Shown: one piece after another, positions 21,932-34,755 of the stretch | Layout of the letters: every line of letters begins with the position of its first letter | Numbering within the stretch: the first letter of the stretch is position 1 | Source of the DNA: Polydactylus sextarius | Taxonomy: Eukaryota; Chordata; Actinopteri; Polynemidae | Direction: 5' to 3' | DNA length: 64,000 nt | Assembly: GCA_016801845.1 (NCBI GenBank) | Contig: CM028931.1 | Coordinates: 17,054,805-17,118,804 of the forward strand | Position numbers and translations under genes: made by a program | Notes under the pieces: generated by a model | What the model saw: the letters and a program-made list of their open reading frames with translations, nothing else | The model's database searches: none | Told to the model about the DNA's origin: nothing

Positions 21932-24557
21932 GATTCACCTTTGACCCCAGAGCTCCATCAGTTCCAGGTAAACAACAACAACAACAACAACAATACGCCG
22001 CACGAACAAACTGTAAATATAAAGTAAAGAGGCTCTGAGCTGTTGTTGTTGTTCAGTTTGGTTACGATAGCAACATTAGCGAACTTGGCTATTTTAACTA
22101 ACTTTGTTACATTAATCAACTCGGCTGTTTTAGCTAAGTTAGCTACAATAGCTTACTTGGCTACATTAGCAAACTTGGCTATTTTAGCTAATTTTGCTAC
22201 ATTAGCTTACTTGGCTACGTTTGCGAACTTGTATATTTTAGCTAACATCCGTAAATTAGCTAACTTGGCTACTTTAGCAAACTTTGCTACATTAGCTAAC
22301 TTGGCTATGTTAGTGAACTTGGCTATTTTAGCTAACTTTACTACATTAATCAACTCGGCTGTTTTAGCTAAGTTAGCTACAATTAGCTAACTTGGCTCCA
22401 TTAACTATCTAGGCTACTTTAGCGAACTTCGCTACATTAGCTAACTTGTGCTTTGTTGGCTTGTTCTTTGTTAGCTAACATACTTTAGCTAACTTTGACA
22501 CCTCAGATTATTTATCTGAATTGATTAAAGTCCTGGACCAGGTCTGGTGAGTCTGATCTGGTCTCAGGTTGTTTATTAATAAACTTTAAAGTTCAACAGC
22601 AGGAAAAACGTTCAGTTTACCAAGCCTGTCGTTAGCTGGTAAACAGCTAGCATGCTAACAGCTAGCTAAACTAGCTCGCTAACTGAAGCTGAACAGTCTT
22701 GGTTCTAGTTCTTGTCTCAGTTCTTTACCTGAACAGAACCAGAACCACTGCCGCCGACCTTTCAAAATAAAATCCTACCTTATTTAAACGACACTTTTAT
22801 TTTGAAAAAAACCAACAACAAACAATTTCTTCTCTGTTTCCTTCAGGATCTTGATCCGTGACAGTTTTTTCGCCAGCCACACCTTGACGCCTGAGACTTG
22901 ACCTAACGACATGGAAACAATGGGAAACACAAACAACAAACAACAAAACAACAAACAACACAAACAAAAACCATGTGACTCCAGCGTCGTCGTGCTCTCG
23001 CTCATCGTACGTGAACATTCGCCGTCTGGTTGAATCGTTAAAAAACAAAAACAAAAACCACTGTGATCGAGTAAACAAACTCGACCCCCCCCGAAAGAAA
23101 AACAACAACTCACTAACATTTACTCATCTCTCATTTTGTTTGTTTGTTTTGTTAATTAACCAAAGGAAAGTTGCGTTTTTTGTTTTGTTTGTTTTTTAAG
23201 TCGGGGCTCGTGCCAAAACCACATTTTATTTTTATTTTGAAAGGCTCCGTTCGGCCTGATGAGCCTTTAATCGCAACGGATTTCCAGTTTGTTTACTTTT
23301 GTTTGTTTTTGTTTGTAAACGCCAGAACGGCCTTGAAGAAGTGAAACGTTTTCGTTTGTTTTTGTCGATCATTCCTCAGCTGAAGCCGAATGTCCTTAAC
23401 GATCCAGTCGAGCCTTCATCTTCATCATCTTCATCTTCGCCAGGAAGTGCGATGACGCTTTAATTTCAGGTCTGACGACGTCATCGCCGTCGTCGTAGAA
23501 ACACACAAAAAACAACAACAAAACTTTTCTTTTTTTAAAACGTTTTAAGTGCATTACATTTCTCTTTTTTTTCTCACAGGGACACGCGAACTTAACGGCG
23601 TCGAGTTTTGTTACACGTAAACAAACAAACAAACAAACGTTAGTGAAGTTGGCTAGTTTAGCTAACTATGCTACATTAGCTAACTTAGCTACACTAGATA
23701 ATTTGGCTATTTTAGTGAACTTGGCTACTTTAGCTAACTTGGTTCACAGGTTCACAGGCTTCAATATTTCACGTAAATTAAACTTTTGTTTGTTTATTTG
23801 TTTGTTTTATTTGGGAGTTTCACACGTCTGCTTTTCTTGCACAGAATCGGATGAGAGGATTCTAAATATGAAGCTAGGTTGCTAACTAGCGAGCTAATTA
23901 GCTAAGATGGAGAATAATAATAAAGATAATAATAATAATTCCAGCACAAGTTGAAACATCGGTTGTTGTCGTTTTCCTTGTCAGTGAGCTTCAGAGGTGA
24001 CGGTATGAAGCGGCTGATTAGCTTAGCCTAGCTTAGCTTAGCTTAGCATAAAGAAGCACAACGATTAGGAACAGCTAGCGTCACTCCTGCCAGCACCTCT
24101 AAAGCTCAAGTACATCACAGTTTTTGTTAAAGTTGCGCTCCGACGTCATTTTATTTGTTTGTTTGTTTATTTTACGCTAGCTGTTCCCTCCTGCTAAGCT
24201 AAGCTAAGCTAATCGACAGCTAGCAACCGTAACTTTATTTCTCCTTCAATCAGCCGCAGTATTTTAGGGAAATTGAACCGTTATTTGTTGTTTTTTTTAA
24301 ATATATATTCAGGTGAAAACTCAAACTTGCTCATTTCAAACAAACGTGGCCTAAGTATTTTTTTTTTTTTTTGTAGCTTCTGCGCTAGCTAGCTAGCCAG
24401 CTCACCGCCGCCGCTCGCCTTGACTCGGTTTAAACTTCTCCAGTTCTCAGAAACCGCCGCCGATCTTCGGTCGAACAGTGTAACGTTTTAAAAACAAATG
24501 AAATCAGTGTTTTTGTTTGGTTTATTTTTGTTTATTTTGTTGAGATGCTCCTTCCTG

Positions 24558-24570
24558 CCAGCAGGGGGCG
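24558..24570 (+). promoter_or_regulatory. CTCF-like motif
   Basis: CCAGCAGGGGGCG matches the CTCF core consensus. It lies in the presumed ptpn11 3' UTR. Binding cannot be judged from sequence alone. Confidence 0.45.
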
Positions 24571-24954
24571 AGCTCCTTAAACCCGCTTTCCTTTTTTTTC
24601 TCTCTTTTTCTTTTCGCCTTAAACTGACTGAGTTGGGATGTTTTGTAGCGTGACGACTGTGTTTAGTGGAGTGTGTGTGTGTGTGTGTGTGTGTGTGAGA
24701 TTCTTTCTTCTTCTACTTTCTTTTTGTTTATTTGTATTTGTTTGTTTTTTTTCTCACAGACGATAAAACTGCTTTTTTTTCCATTTATCATGTAAACGAT
24801 TTGGATGCATAGACGTGCCTTCTATGCACATGTGATAGGTATTAAACAACAACAACAACAACAACAACAGTGCTCTTTAGTTCCCCTGCGCCGCCAGTCA
24901 ACAACCTGCGACACTTAAATGTGAATTATTTCATCATGAACATCCTGAACAAAC

Positions 24955-24960
24955 AATAAA
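24955..24960 (+). terminator. ptpn11: likely poly(A) signal of ptpn11
   Basis: AATAAA followed closely by a 12-base genomic A run. Another AATAAA follows at 25242-25247. The site is consistent with the long 3' UTR typical of this gene. Confidence 0.5.
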
Positions 24961-25369
24961 GAGGAAAAAAAAAAAACGGTGATCTCAATGCAAACAAACT
25001 ATATTTTTTAACATGTATATTGTACATGAGTACCAGGTAGAGGAGAATGTACTTACTAAAAAAATAAAAATAAATGAATAAATAAATAAAAAACAACATA
25101 TCTACTTGCCAATAAGATATACTGTATGTATATTCCTCCAGCTTTCTCTCCGTGACACGGAGAGGGACCTCTCACAAAGCTTCAAGAGGTTTTATTGTAA
25201 TGACTTTCGATGCAGTTAACCATGTTAACTTCCTCAGTAACAATAAATGGCTAGCTCATTAGCGCCGTGTCTTTGTCTTCCTGTGTCTGGTTTCTTTGTG
25301 CGACGACGAGACGCGAAACTGTTGGTAAATAACGAGGAGACGTGTTCCAGTGAGGTGTCTGGTTGGTTA

Positions 25370-26455
25370 GACTGACGATGCTAATGCTAGCTATGTAGCC
25401 ATAACAGAAACTTACATTCAGCGTCTTTAAAGGCGTGCTATCGCTAAGCTAACAGTGTCAAGTAAAGGGTTTTAATTGTTTAGCTATTGCTACATAGCTA
25501 AAGTTAGCAATGTAGCAATAGCTAAAACTTACATATAGCACTTTTGAAGGCTACCATTAGCATGCTATCCTTGAGAAATAGCAAAACATGCATAAATCAG
25601 CTTTAAATGCTAGTGTTAGCATGCTATCATGTTTATAATTACATGCTAACATGCTGATGTTGAGCTGAGCATTTGTTCAGCTATCGCTACATTGCTAAAG
25701 TTAGCTACGTAGCAATAGCAAAAACGTACATTAAACAGCGTTAAAGGCTACAATTAGCATGCTATTGATGAGCTAACATTACCAAGTAAATATTTTTAGC
25801 TATGACTATATTACTAAAGTTAGCTACGTAGCAATAGCAAAAACCCACATGTCGTAGCTGTAGATGCTAGCATTAGCATGCTATCATGCTTACTCTGACA
25901 TGCTAACATGCTAATGTTAGCATTGAGCTAAAACTACTAGGTAAACAGTTGCCAATTGTTTTGCTATTGCTATATAGCTAAAGTTGGCTATTTAGTAATA
26001 GCAAAAGATACATAAATCAGCCTTAAATGCTAGCATTAGCATGCTATCATGTTTATAATGACATGCTAACATGATGGTGTTAGCACTGAGAGTAAGCAGT
26101 TGTCAATGCTAGCATGCTAAAGTTGGCTATATAGCAATAGCAGAAGCATACATACAGTAGCTTTAAATGCTAGCATTAGCATGCTATCATGCTTACTCTG
26201 AGCTAAAAATACTAAGTAAACCCTTTTTAATTGTTTAGCTATTGCTACATAGCTAAAGTTAGCTAAGCTAGGCTAGCATTAGCATGCTATCCTTGAGTGA
26301 TAGCAAAACTGGCTTAAATCAGTTTTAAATGCTAGCATAGCATGCTATCATGTTTACAATGACATGCTAACATGCCAGTGTTAGCGTTGAGCTAAAGGAA
26401 ACAGTTGTCAGTGCTAACGTTAGCTTAAAACCTACATGTTGCTCCTTTAGAAGCT
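25370..26455. repeat. ATGCTAGCATTAGCATGCTATC-like repeat array
   Basis: Larger degenerate units of roughly 150-180 bases. Each contains a TTAGCTATTGCTACATAGC-like part and a TAGCATTAGCATGCTATCAT part. At least six units are visible. No gene was seen. Confidence 0.75.
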
Positions 26456-26675
26456 ACAGTTTAAAAACCTGTCGTGTTTAACTGAATCAGTTTGTTTACG
26501 TTTTTGTTTATAAATTAAATCAGTGAATAAAATCTTGGACACAAACACGTTTCTCATGTTCTTCTTCTTTGTTGTTTCATCACATGAAGCAGCTGTTTGT
26601 TTTGTTTGTAAAAATCAAATTAAACGTGACGCGGGACCGTTGAGACCTGATCCTGGATCAGGATTAGTTTAGAAA

Positions 26676-26758
26676 CCACGTGTTTCTGTTGTTTCTATTG
26701 TTTCTATTGTTTCTGTTGTTTCTGTTGTTTCTATTGTTTCTATTGTTTCTGTTTGTTT
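26676..26758. repeat. 9-bp microsatellite TTTCTATTG/TTTCTGTTG
   Basis: About nine tandem copies of a 9-base unit. Because 9 is a multiple of 3, it keeps a leucine/phenylalanine-rich frame open by chance. Confidence 0.9.
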
Positions 26759-26788
26759 CCATGTGGACGTTGATTCAGTTTCTCCAGG

Positions 26789-26898
26789 ATCCTGATGGAA
26801 ACAGATGGTTTATTGATCCGGACCCGGGGACCTGGACCTGGACTCTGGAGGACCAGCATGAGACCTGGAGGTCTAGAGGTTTTAACACAAACTCACGT
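26789..26898 (+). other. possible non-coding or orphan exon
   Basis: Non-repetitive sequence between a good acceptor (tttctccag ending 26788) and a good donor (CAC|gtgagt at 26899). It could be a 5' UTR exon of rph3a or a chance pairing of splice signals. There is no protein similarity that I recognise. Confidence 0.2.
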
Positions 26899-26969
26899 GA
26901 GTTTATCACTTTATTTAATCTGTTTTTATTTCTCATAAACCTGATGATCGTTTTATTTACTGATCGATT

Positions 26970-27610
26970 GATTAAAAAAAAAAAAAATATCGGAAAAAAT
27001 ATGAAACATAATTATTTTATTTTCTAATTTATTCCTTAAAAACATCTTGTTTATTTATAATAAATAAATGACAAATAAAATAAAATAAATGACTAAAAAT
27101 AATAAACTAATAAATACTAAAGAATATATAATAATAAATTAATTAATATTTTATAAACAGTTTTCTGTATTTCAATTGAATTTAATTTACATTAAAACAA
27201 CTTAAATAATATTTATAATATAAATTATTAATTTAAATCATATATAAAATATAAATATTATTTATTTTAATAATAAAAACTTTTATTTTTATTTTATTTT
27301 ATAAAATACAAACATTTAATTAAGAGACTCAAAACAGACTAAATGTTTTTATTTTTTATTTTTATTTTATTTTACTTTGGTTTATATTATTTTATTTTTT
27401 TATTTTCTTTTTGTTTTTATTATTATTTTTTATTATCATTCAATTTTATTTTATTTTTTTTATTTCTTTTTTTTTTTTTTATTTTATTTTTTTTGTCCTT
27501 TTATTTTATTACTTTTTATTATCATTCAAATTTTAAAATTCCTATTTTATTTCCTTCACTTTATTTTGTAATATTTTTACTTTGTTTGTGGTTTTTACCT
27601 TTCAACTTTT
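26970..27610. other. AT-rich intergenic sequence
   Basis: A-rich, then T-rich simple sequence with no gene. The phenylalanine/leucine-rich open frames here are composition artefacts. Confidence 0.7.
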
Positions 27611-27624
27611 AATTTAATTTCTGT

Positions 27625-27850
27625 GAATTAGGGGCGAGTGTGGACAGGAAGTGTCACATGACGCCTCCTCCAGGTGGAGCTGTGGCGCCTTCAGGGTTAA
27701 TTGAGAAGAAGAGCAGCTGTTTGACTGGAGGCGAAATAAAAGACCTGAAATAGAAACGAGTAGAAAACAGGAAGAGACACGAAGACGGTTCGACCTGGAG
27801 CTCAGACGAGATTTAATTTACTTTAATTTCATTTACTTTAATTTCATTAA
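27625..27850. other. non-repetitive island
   Basis: About 200 bases of balanced composition between AT-rich and repeat DNA, including TGTGGCGCCTTCAGGG at 27682-27697. It could be a regulatory element or an untranslated first exon; nothing specific is recognised. Confidence 0.25.
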
Positions 27851-27959
27851 CTTTAATTTCATTTAATGAACAAAAAAGGTTCAAAAGTATCAAAGTTCTC
27901 TAAAAGAAAACAAAGAAGAAAAACTAACAACCTGAAAATAAATATATTTATTTATATCT

Positions 27960-28865
27960 GTCCTCATTAGCTTTTAGCATAACATTAGCGTTAGCATTAG
28001 CTGTACTTTACTTGAACTTAGTTAGCGCTAGCGTTAGCTTTATTTTGTTCTAAACTAAATGAACACAAGATTAGCTGTCATAACGCTAATGCTAAGCTAA
28101 ACCAGCTTAGCATTAGCGTTAGCTGAATGTTAATATGAACCTAGCTAGCTCTAGTGTTAGCTTAAGCTCTAAGCTAAATTAATACTAGCTACCATAAACC
28201 AAGTTAGCACTAGCATTACCTGAATGCTAACATGAACCACGTTAGCTCTTGGGTTAGCTTTACTTTGCTCCAAGTGAACACTGGCATTAACTATACAACT
28301 AGCATGTTTATAGTTATAGTTCTATGGTAAAACTAGTTAGCATTAGCGTTAGCTACACTTGTATGTTAATATGAACCACGTTAGCTTTACTTTGCTCTAA
28401 CGTATTCTAACCTTTAACATTAGAATTAGCTGGACTTTACTATGCAACTTCAGTAGAACTAGCATTAGCTACTCGACTATAAACCAGGTTAGCATTAGCA
28501 TTAGCATTAGTATGTTACCATGAACTGGCATTAGCTGAATGTCAATATGAACAGCGTTAGCTTAACTTTGCTCTAAAATAAATGAACATTAGCATTAGCT
28601 GTACTTTACTCATACCTGGTTAGCATTAGTGCTAGTTAGCATTAGCTGCATTTACTATTAAATCAGGTTAGCATTAGCTGAGCCAAATTAACACGAGCGG
28701 TCACTTCAGTGGTATCATCTTGGTTAGCATTGAGTGCTAGTTAGCATTAGCTGTTATTTACTACAAACCAAGCTAGCAGTAGCGCTAGCTGTGTTGTTAT
28801 GAATAGCTTCCCTGGTTAGCGTTAAGAGCTAGTTAGCATTGGCTGTTTTGTTAGCATTTTAAATA
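27960..28865. repeat. TTAGCATTAGCGTTAGC-type array
   Basis: Degenerate array of TTAGCATTAGC and GCGTTAGCTT words with longer units of about 60-120 bases (ATGAACCACGTTAGCT recurs). No gene was seen. DNA from 28866 to 29030 is AT-rich. Confidence 0.75.
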
Positions 28866-29097
28866 TTTTTTTAATGTTATTATTATTTATAACATTTTTC
28901 ATTTATTTATTATTAATATAATGTATATAAATATCAAATCTATTTATATATTTACAGAAATAGTATTTTATCATTTTAATTATTATGTAGAGAAGATAAA
29001 TATAAATTAAACCACATGAAGATAAATAAGATTTTTATTTAAATTGTCAGATTGAATCAACGTAGAAGAAAAGATCCAACGTTTCCTGATGAGAGAA

Positions 29098-29140
29098 GAG
29101 GAGGAGGAGGAGGAGGAGGAGGAGGAGGAGGAGGAGGAGC
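29098..29140. repeat. (GAG)n microsatellite
   Basis: A perfect GAG tract followed by GCAGGAGCAG. It lies in a short GC-richer patch (29060-29250) that ends at a donor-like GAG|gtgaga at 29244/29245. A glutamate-rich frame runs through it, but no start, acceptor or homology supports a gene. Confidence 0.8.
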
Positions 29141-29339
29141 AGGAGCAGGTGATGAAGATCTGCTGCTGGAGCAGACTGAACGTCAGAGTGAAGCTGCTGC
29201 GTCGACCTGACGGAGGAAAATCTGGAAGAAGAAGAAGACGAGGAGGTGAGACCACGTCAACGTCCTTTATTTATTATTTATTAGTGAACAAGACGTTTGT
29301 TTGTTTTAATCAAGACGTTTTTATAATGAAACATTTCAT

Positions 29340-29930
29340 CGTTTAATCTTTAAACGTGTTTGCTCTGTTTTGTTTTATTTAAGTAATAAAATAACTAGTG
29401 AACATATGAAATAAAATCTTTTTATTATATTTAATAAAACTGTAGAATTATATTATATATTTTAAAATTTAATAAAATCATTTAAAAGCAAAAGATATTT
29501 ATATATTTTATTAAACGTAAATGTTATTTATTTTTTTCTTAATTATTAGTTTAAATTCATTTAATTTATGAAATTAAGTGAATTAAATAAATGTAATTAA
29601 CTTAAAATATAAATTGATACATTTAATGTGATTTAATTTCTTCTAGTTAATTAAATGATGTTTTATATGAATATTAATCCTTTTCTTCTATATGTTTATC
29701 ACCAACAGTAACTATCGTTAGATATTTATGTTTATTTATTTTATCGTCTGCTGGTTAAACTGCACTAACCTGTTAAATCCTGGTTCACTTTGATTTAAAT
29801 AAAATAATAATGTTTTACTTTATCATAAAACCTTGACTCTTCACAGTTTTGTCACTAAAATAAATAAATAATAAATTAATAAATAAACATGTTTTCACGT
29901 CGTTCGACTGAAACGTTTCCTGTCGACGGC
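29340..29930. other. AT-rich intergenic sequence
   Basis: No feature seen beyond AT-rich composition. Confidence 0.6.
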
Positions 29931-31085
29931 TCCGATAAATAATTCATCGGTTTTCGTGTTTGACGTCTCGACGTTTCAGCTCCACAACAACCGAATCATC
30001 TTCATCATTAAACAAACAAACAAACAAAACAACAACGACACGTAAACGTCCGAACGTTGTTTCTCAACGTGTTTCTGTTTTTTCTTCATCTTTTCTCAAA
30101 CTTTGGTTCAAATCAGTTTGGTTTCTTCTCAGTTTTAGAGAAGAGTTTTGTAGGCTGTGTGCTATGCTATGCTACGCTATGCTAAGCTAAGCTAGGCTAA
30201 CCACCTTCTATCAACGTTGTTTCCTTGAGTAAATACGAAAAAGATGTTAACATGTAAACATGCAAACATTATAAGAAGTTGTGTTGGATAGCTGCTGTTT
30301 TCCTCTGTTTCCAATCTCTATGCTAAGCTAGGCTAAGCTAAGCTAAGCTAGCCACCTCTAGTTTCAGCTACATGTTGCAAGTAACATATCAATCTTCTCG
30401 TCTAAATCACAACAAGAAGGTAAATGAGGTTATTTCCTCAAAATGTCAAACAGTTTCATAAAAACTAAGAGAATCAGTTTTGTCCTGAGCAGAGCGGAGC
30501 TGTGTTTCACTCAGTGTGTGTGTGTGTGTGTGGAATCGATCTGCAGCTATAAAACTTGCTGTTCCATTTGGTGCATCGTCCTGTGTTTATCGAGCCTCGT
30601 CTCCGTTCCCATGCTCCCTGTGATCTCCGCTGACCCAGCCCCCGATCAGCTGTATCAGCTGGACTCAGAACTAATCCTTCGCCGCCGAACGTTTTCACTC
30701 TTCACTCGGCTTCTTTTCCACAAACTCGACCGTTTAATTGTTTTGTTGTTGCTTTTAGCAGCAAAACGTCTTGACGGTGAAAAATCTCGTGTCAGCGCGA
30801 CATTAATTGACTCTTCTCACAGTCGGAGCGAGAAATGACACGGAAACGTAAAGTAATCAGTCGCAGTGACGAAGATCTGCTCTTCATCACTACACAGGTT
30901 AAGAGGAAACTTTACATGATGTTGACGTCGCTACGGGCGACAGGAGACGTAAAGATCATAAACATGTAAAAGATGTAAATATGCAACTACGTAAAGAACG
31001 TAACTACGTAAAAATGTAAACACATAAAGTCTCTTTGATCTTTCTTTCATTTCAGAAATCACTTTAACTTCATTATTATTATTTT
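29930..31085. other. intergenic DNA with teleost TATGCTAAGC motifs
   Basis: Mostly non-repetitive. It contains CTATGCTAAGCTAAGC-like fragments at about 30163-30205 and 30315-30355, a (TG)n at 30514-30532, and a balanced-composition island at 30540-30720 of unknown role. Confidence 0.45.
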
Positions 31086-31086
31086 G

Positions 31087-32007
31087 TACCGGTTGTTCTC
31101 CAGTTGTTCTCCGGTTGTTCTCCGGTTGTTCTGTAGTTGTTCTCTAGTTGTTCTCCGGTTGTTCTCTAGTTGTTCTCTAGTTGTTCTCCAGTTGTTCTCT
31201 AGTTGTTCTCTCGGTTGTTCTCCAGTTGTTCTCTAGTTGTTCTCTAGTTGTTCTCCGGTTGTTCTCTAGTTGTTCTCCAGTTGTTCTCCAGTTGTTCTCT
31301 AGTTGTTTTCTCTAGTTGTTCTCTAGTTGTTCTCTAGTTGTTCTCCAGTTGTTCTCTAGTTGTTCTCTAGTTGTTCTCTAGTTGTTCTCTAGTTGTTCTC
31401 TGGTTGTTCTCTAGTTGTTCTCTAGTTGTTCTCTAGTTGTATTCTGGTTGTTCTCCAGTTGTTCTCCAGTTGTTCTCTAGTTGTTCTCTAGTTGTTCTCC
31501 GGTTGTTCTCCGGTTGTTCTCCAGTTGTTCTCCAGTTGTTTCTCAGTTGTTCTCCAGTTGTTCTCCAGTTGTTCTCTAGTTGTTCTCTAGTTGTTCTCCA
31601 GTTGTTCTCTAGTTGTTCTCCAGTTGTTCTCCAGTTGTTCTCTAGTTGTTCTCTAGTTGTTCTCCAGTTGTTCTCCAGTTGTTCTCCAGTTGTTCTCCAG
31701 TTGTTCTCCAGTTGTTCTCCAGTTGTTCTCCAGTTGTTCTCCAGTTGTTCTCCAGTTGTTCTCTAGTTGTTCTCCAGTTGTTCTCTAGTTGTTCTCCAGT
31801 TGTTCTCCAGTTGTTCTCTAGTTGTTCTCTGGTTGTTCTCCAGTTGTTCTCCAGTTGTTCTCCAGTTGTTCTCTAGTTGTTCTCCGGTTGTTCTCCGGTT
31901 GTTCTCCAGTTGTTCTCCAGTTGTTCTCCGGTTGTTCTCTAGTTGTTCTCCAGTTGTTCTCCAGTTGTTCTCCAGTTGTTCTCCAGTTGTTCTCCAGTTG
32001 TTCTCCC
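31087..32007. repeat. 11-bp minisatellite TTGTTCTCCAG
   Basis: About 83 tandem copies of TTGTTCTCCAG or TTGTTCTCTAG, with occasional CCGG and CTGG variants. The array ends sharply at 32007. Since 11 is not a multiple of 3, all forward frames cycle through the same peptide words, and most stay open. These frames are not genes. Confidence 0.97.
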
Positions 32008-32109
32008 AGCGAGGTCCGATCCACATGAGCTCATTCACCGTTTCAGTCATTTGAGCAGCTGAGCTGTTCAGTAACTTCCTTCCTCCTCCGATCCACAGCT
32101 GAGGCATCA

Positions 32110-32970
32110 TGGGTCGTTTTATTTATTTGTTTATTTATTTGTTTATTTGTTTGTTTATTTGTTTGTTTGTTTATTTACTTTGGTGCTGGGGGATTCTCTC
32201 GACAACAGCAGCAGATGTGCTGCGACCAGAAGTGTTTGATTAGCTGAATGTCCTGTTGACTGAGGTTAGGGCAGGTTTAAAGCTGCTACATGGACGCTAG
32301 CTGGTTAGCATGCTAACCCTCAAACACAAAGGTAACGTTAGTGCTGCTTTCAAACATCAACAAAATTTGATGTTTGAACTGTTTTGGAGTAGCCGCTAAT
32401 GCTAACATTTGCCATATGGTGATAGCTAAAACGTACACAAATCACCTTTAAAGGCTAACGTTAGCATGCTAATATGCTAATGTTTCAAATGAAACTCTTA
32501 ACAAACTAAAACATTGTGAACAACAACAGGCGTGAAAGTTGAGCTCAGGTCTGTTACTAATCAACCTCAGGGTGAGATTATTTTGTTTTTCTTTTTAAAA
32601 AACAAAACATCTGTTTTGCATTTTTACATAAAGTGTGAAATTTGAGCTTTTTCCTTTTTTTTTTCTTTATCGTAGCCTCGGGGTATTTTCCCCACTTATC
32701 GCCGCTCTCAGTCTCAGATCGTATCGTATTAAAATCTACATTTAGTTTTGGTCGTTTATACCAAAACCACATGTTTCTATTTCCATTTTAACACAAACAA
32801 CAAATATAGATGTTTCCATATCGCAGCTGAACCATCTGAAACACTTTATATTAGTCTTCTGAGATGATGACGTTCACACCGACCACGGTTTATTTACTTT
32901 TTATCGATGATTTTTCCTCCTTCAGTCGTCAGACGATGCAAAAAACACGTATATTTGCCACGTTTCAACG
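32110..32970. other. intergenic DNA with TTTG/TTTA simple repeat
   Basis: Begins with a TTTA/TTTG tract (32119-32178). The remainder is unremarkable intergenic sequence with GCTAA words at 32300-32500. Confidence 0.5.
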
Positions 32971-32989
32971 GTCGGATCCTTTACAGTTA

Positions 32990-34215
32990 GTTTAAGTAGC
33001 TGAGTTAGCTTTAGCTGAGGTGGCTACAAAGTAACAAAGTTAGCTTAAATAGCCAACATTTAAATTAGCTAACGTTAGCTGCAGAAGCTGACGTAACAAA
33101 GTTAGTTAAATTAGAAAAAAAAAACCCATCAAAGTTAATTTAAGACATCTAAATTAGCAACATTAGCTAATGTAGCCAAGCTAGCATCAGTAGCTGCTAA
33201 GTTAGCTGCTGCTGGGACAGATACGAACCACTTGTTACTAGCAACTGATGCTAACTTTGCTACGTTAACTAACTTAACCTTGACCTAAATAGTTACCTCA
33301 GTTAACTAATTGTATCATACTTTAGCTAGCTTTGAATTTAGTTTCCCCAGCTAGCGTAGCTACTTTAGCTAACTGAAGTTGGACTGTGAAGGATCCAAAT
33401 GTTGTAGCTTCACGTCTTGAAGAAAAAGATGGGACGGATACAAACCACCAGTTTCTAGCTACTGATGCTAACTCATTTCTTCCTCCTCTGTCGTTAAAGC
33501 AGTTTACACAGTTTAATCGTTCAAAGACGCGTCAGCAGCGACTTTATCATTAACCCGCCGCCTCACCTTCTCTCTGATGATGACCCCGGGGTAGAAACAC
33601 TAATCTGGTCTTTACATCCCAGCGGGATGAAGAACAAAAAGCTCCGACTTATCAGGAAATAAACGTAGAGACTCTGGAGGACGAGGTTCAGACGGAAACG
33701 ACTGGATGACGACGCTGAATGTGTTTAAAAACATAACGTTCTTCAACAAACTGGGATGTTGAACCCTTCACAGTCAGCTAAGGTAGCCAAGTTAGCTTAT
33801 TTACTAGGGTAACAAAGTTAGCTTAAGTATTACAAAGTTAGCCGCGGTGGCTACATAAACTAAGAAAACGTAAGTAGCACAGTTAGCTTAAATATAACAC
33901 AATTAGCTAAGTTAACTTAGGTGGCTACATAAGCTAAAAAGACGTAAGCAACAAAGTTAGCTTAAATGTCACAAAACTAGCTAAGTTGTAGCTAAACAAG
34001 TTAAGAAAACGTAAGTAGCACAGTTGCCGTAAATATAACAAAATTAGCCCAAAGTTAGCTGAAGTGGCTACATAAGCTAAGAATATATAAGTATTCTAAA
34101 AAGTTAGCTTAAATAGCGAAATTATGTATTAGGAAAAATATATCACCGTTAGCTAACATTAGCTATCAAATTAAGCTAAATTAGCTAGTGTAGCAAAGTT
34201 AGCATCAGTAGCTAG
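32990..34215. repeat. AAGTTAGCTTAA-type array with a non-repetitive gap
   Basis: Degenerate array of AAGTTAGCTTAA and GTAGCTAAGTTAGC words at 32990-33460 and 33775-34215. The gap at 33475-33760 is non-repetitive and GC-richer. It has no recognisable exon and could be a conserved non-coding element. Confidence 0.7.
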
Positions 34216-34515
34216 CGGGTCGTGTCTATCCCAGGTGGAGACATTTATTGTTGTAAAAATATGACTTTATTTTTGAAATTCAAGATTTTTTTCCCTCAGT
34301 GTGTCTGAATTTAACAGCCACTTCCTGTTTGTCACCGTGAAATTAAAAAGCAAATTTTCCATCTGCTCCTAAAGACGCACGAATACGTTTTATTTGATTT
34401 AGTTTTATTCTTAAAATCAAAGTAGAGACGGCGTCAGAGGAAAACACGGGAAGATGACGCAATGTGTCAGGTCTCCTGCCTCCGGCACACACACTTTAAC
34501 GGTGTGTGTGCTGTG

Positions 34516-34523
34516 TTAACGTG

Positions 34524-34607
<84 letters not shown>

Positions 34608-34723
34608 CCCTGCAGCTCTTTGTCAACCCACATAATCCCATGGAGCTAAAGTGCCTCGGTTTCTTTTTACTTCATGTCAATTTGTGTCACTTTTCTCTGC
34701 AACATTGACCCAGTGTGACAGTT

Positions 34724-34754
<31 letters not shown>
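34516..34754. repeat. two (GT)n tracts
   Basis: GT tracts at about 34525-34604 and 34726-34754. They are separated by about 120 bases of non-repetitive DNA of balanced composition. Confidence 0.9.

Positions 34755-34755
<1 letters not shown>

Larger units (their letters stand above)
21932..24960 (+). other. ptpn11: ptpn11 3' UTR, probably spliced
   Basis: Human PTPN11 has a purely non-coding last exon. Here a donor (TTCCAG|gtaaac) lies 36 bases after the stop, at 21967/21968. A good acceptor (tttccttcag) precedes 22847. A 3' UTR exon from 22847 to the AATAAA at 24955-24960 would be about 2.1 kb. The proposed intron holds a TTAGCTAA-type array (22060-22480). The exon would contain a shorter array (23640-23745), a (GT)n at 24668-24696, a CTCF-like site and copies of the teleost TATGCTAAGC motif. 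Confidence 0.5.

Noticed and set aside
27343..27612. Phe/Leu-rich 'membrane protein' frames
   Set aside because: Produced by T-rich simple sequence; no hydrophilic loops, splice sites or similarity.
31437..32110. Overlapping 70-115-codon frames rich in LFSSCSPVV words or NNWRTT words
   Set aside because: All are translations of the 11-bp minisatellite on either strand; the period cycles all frames.
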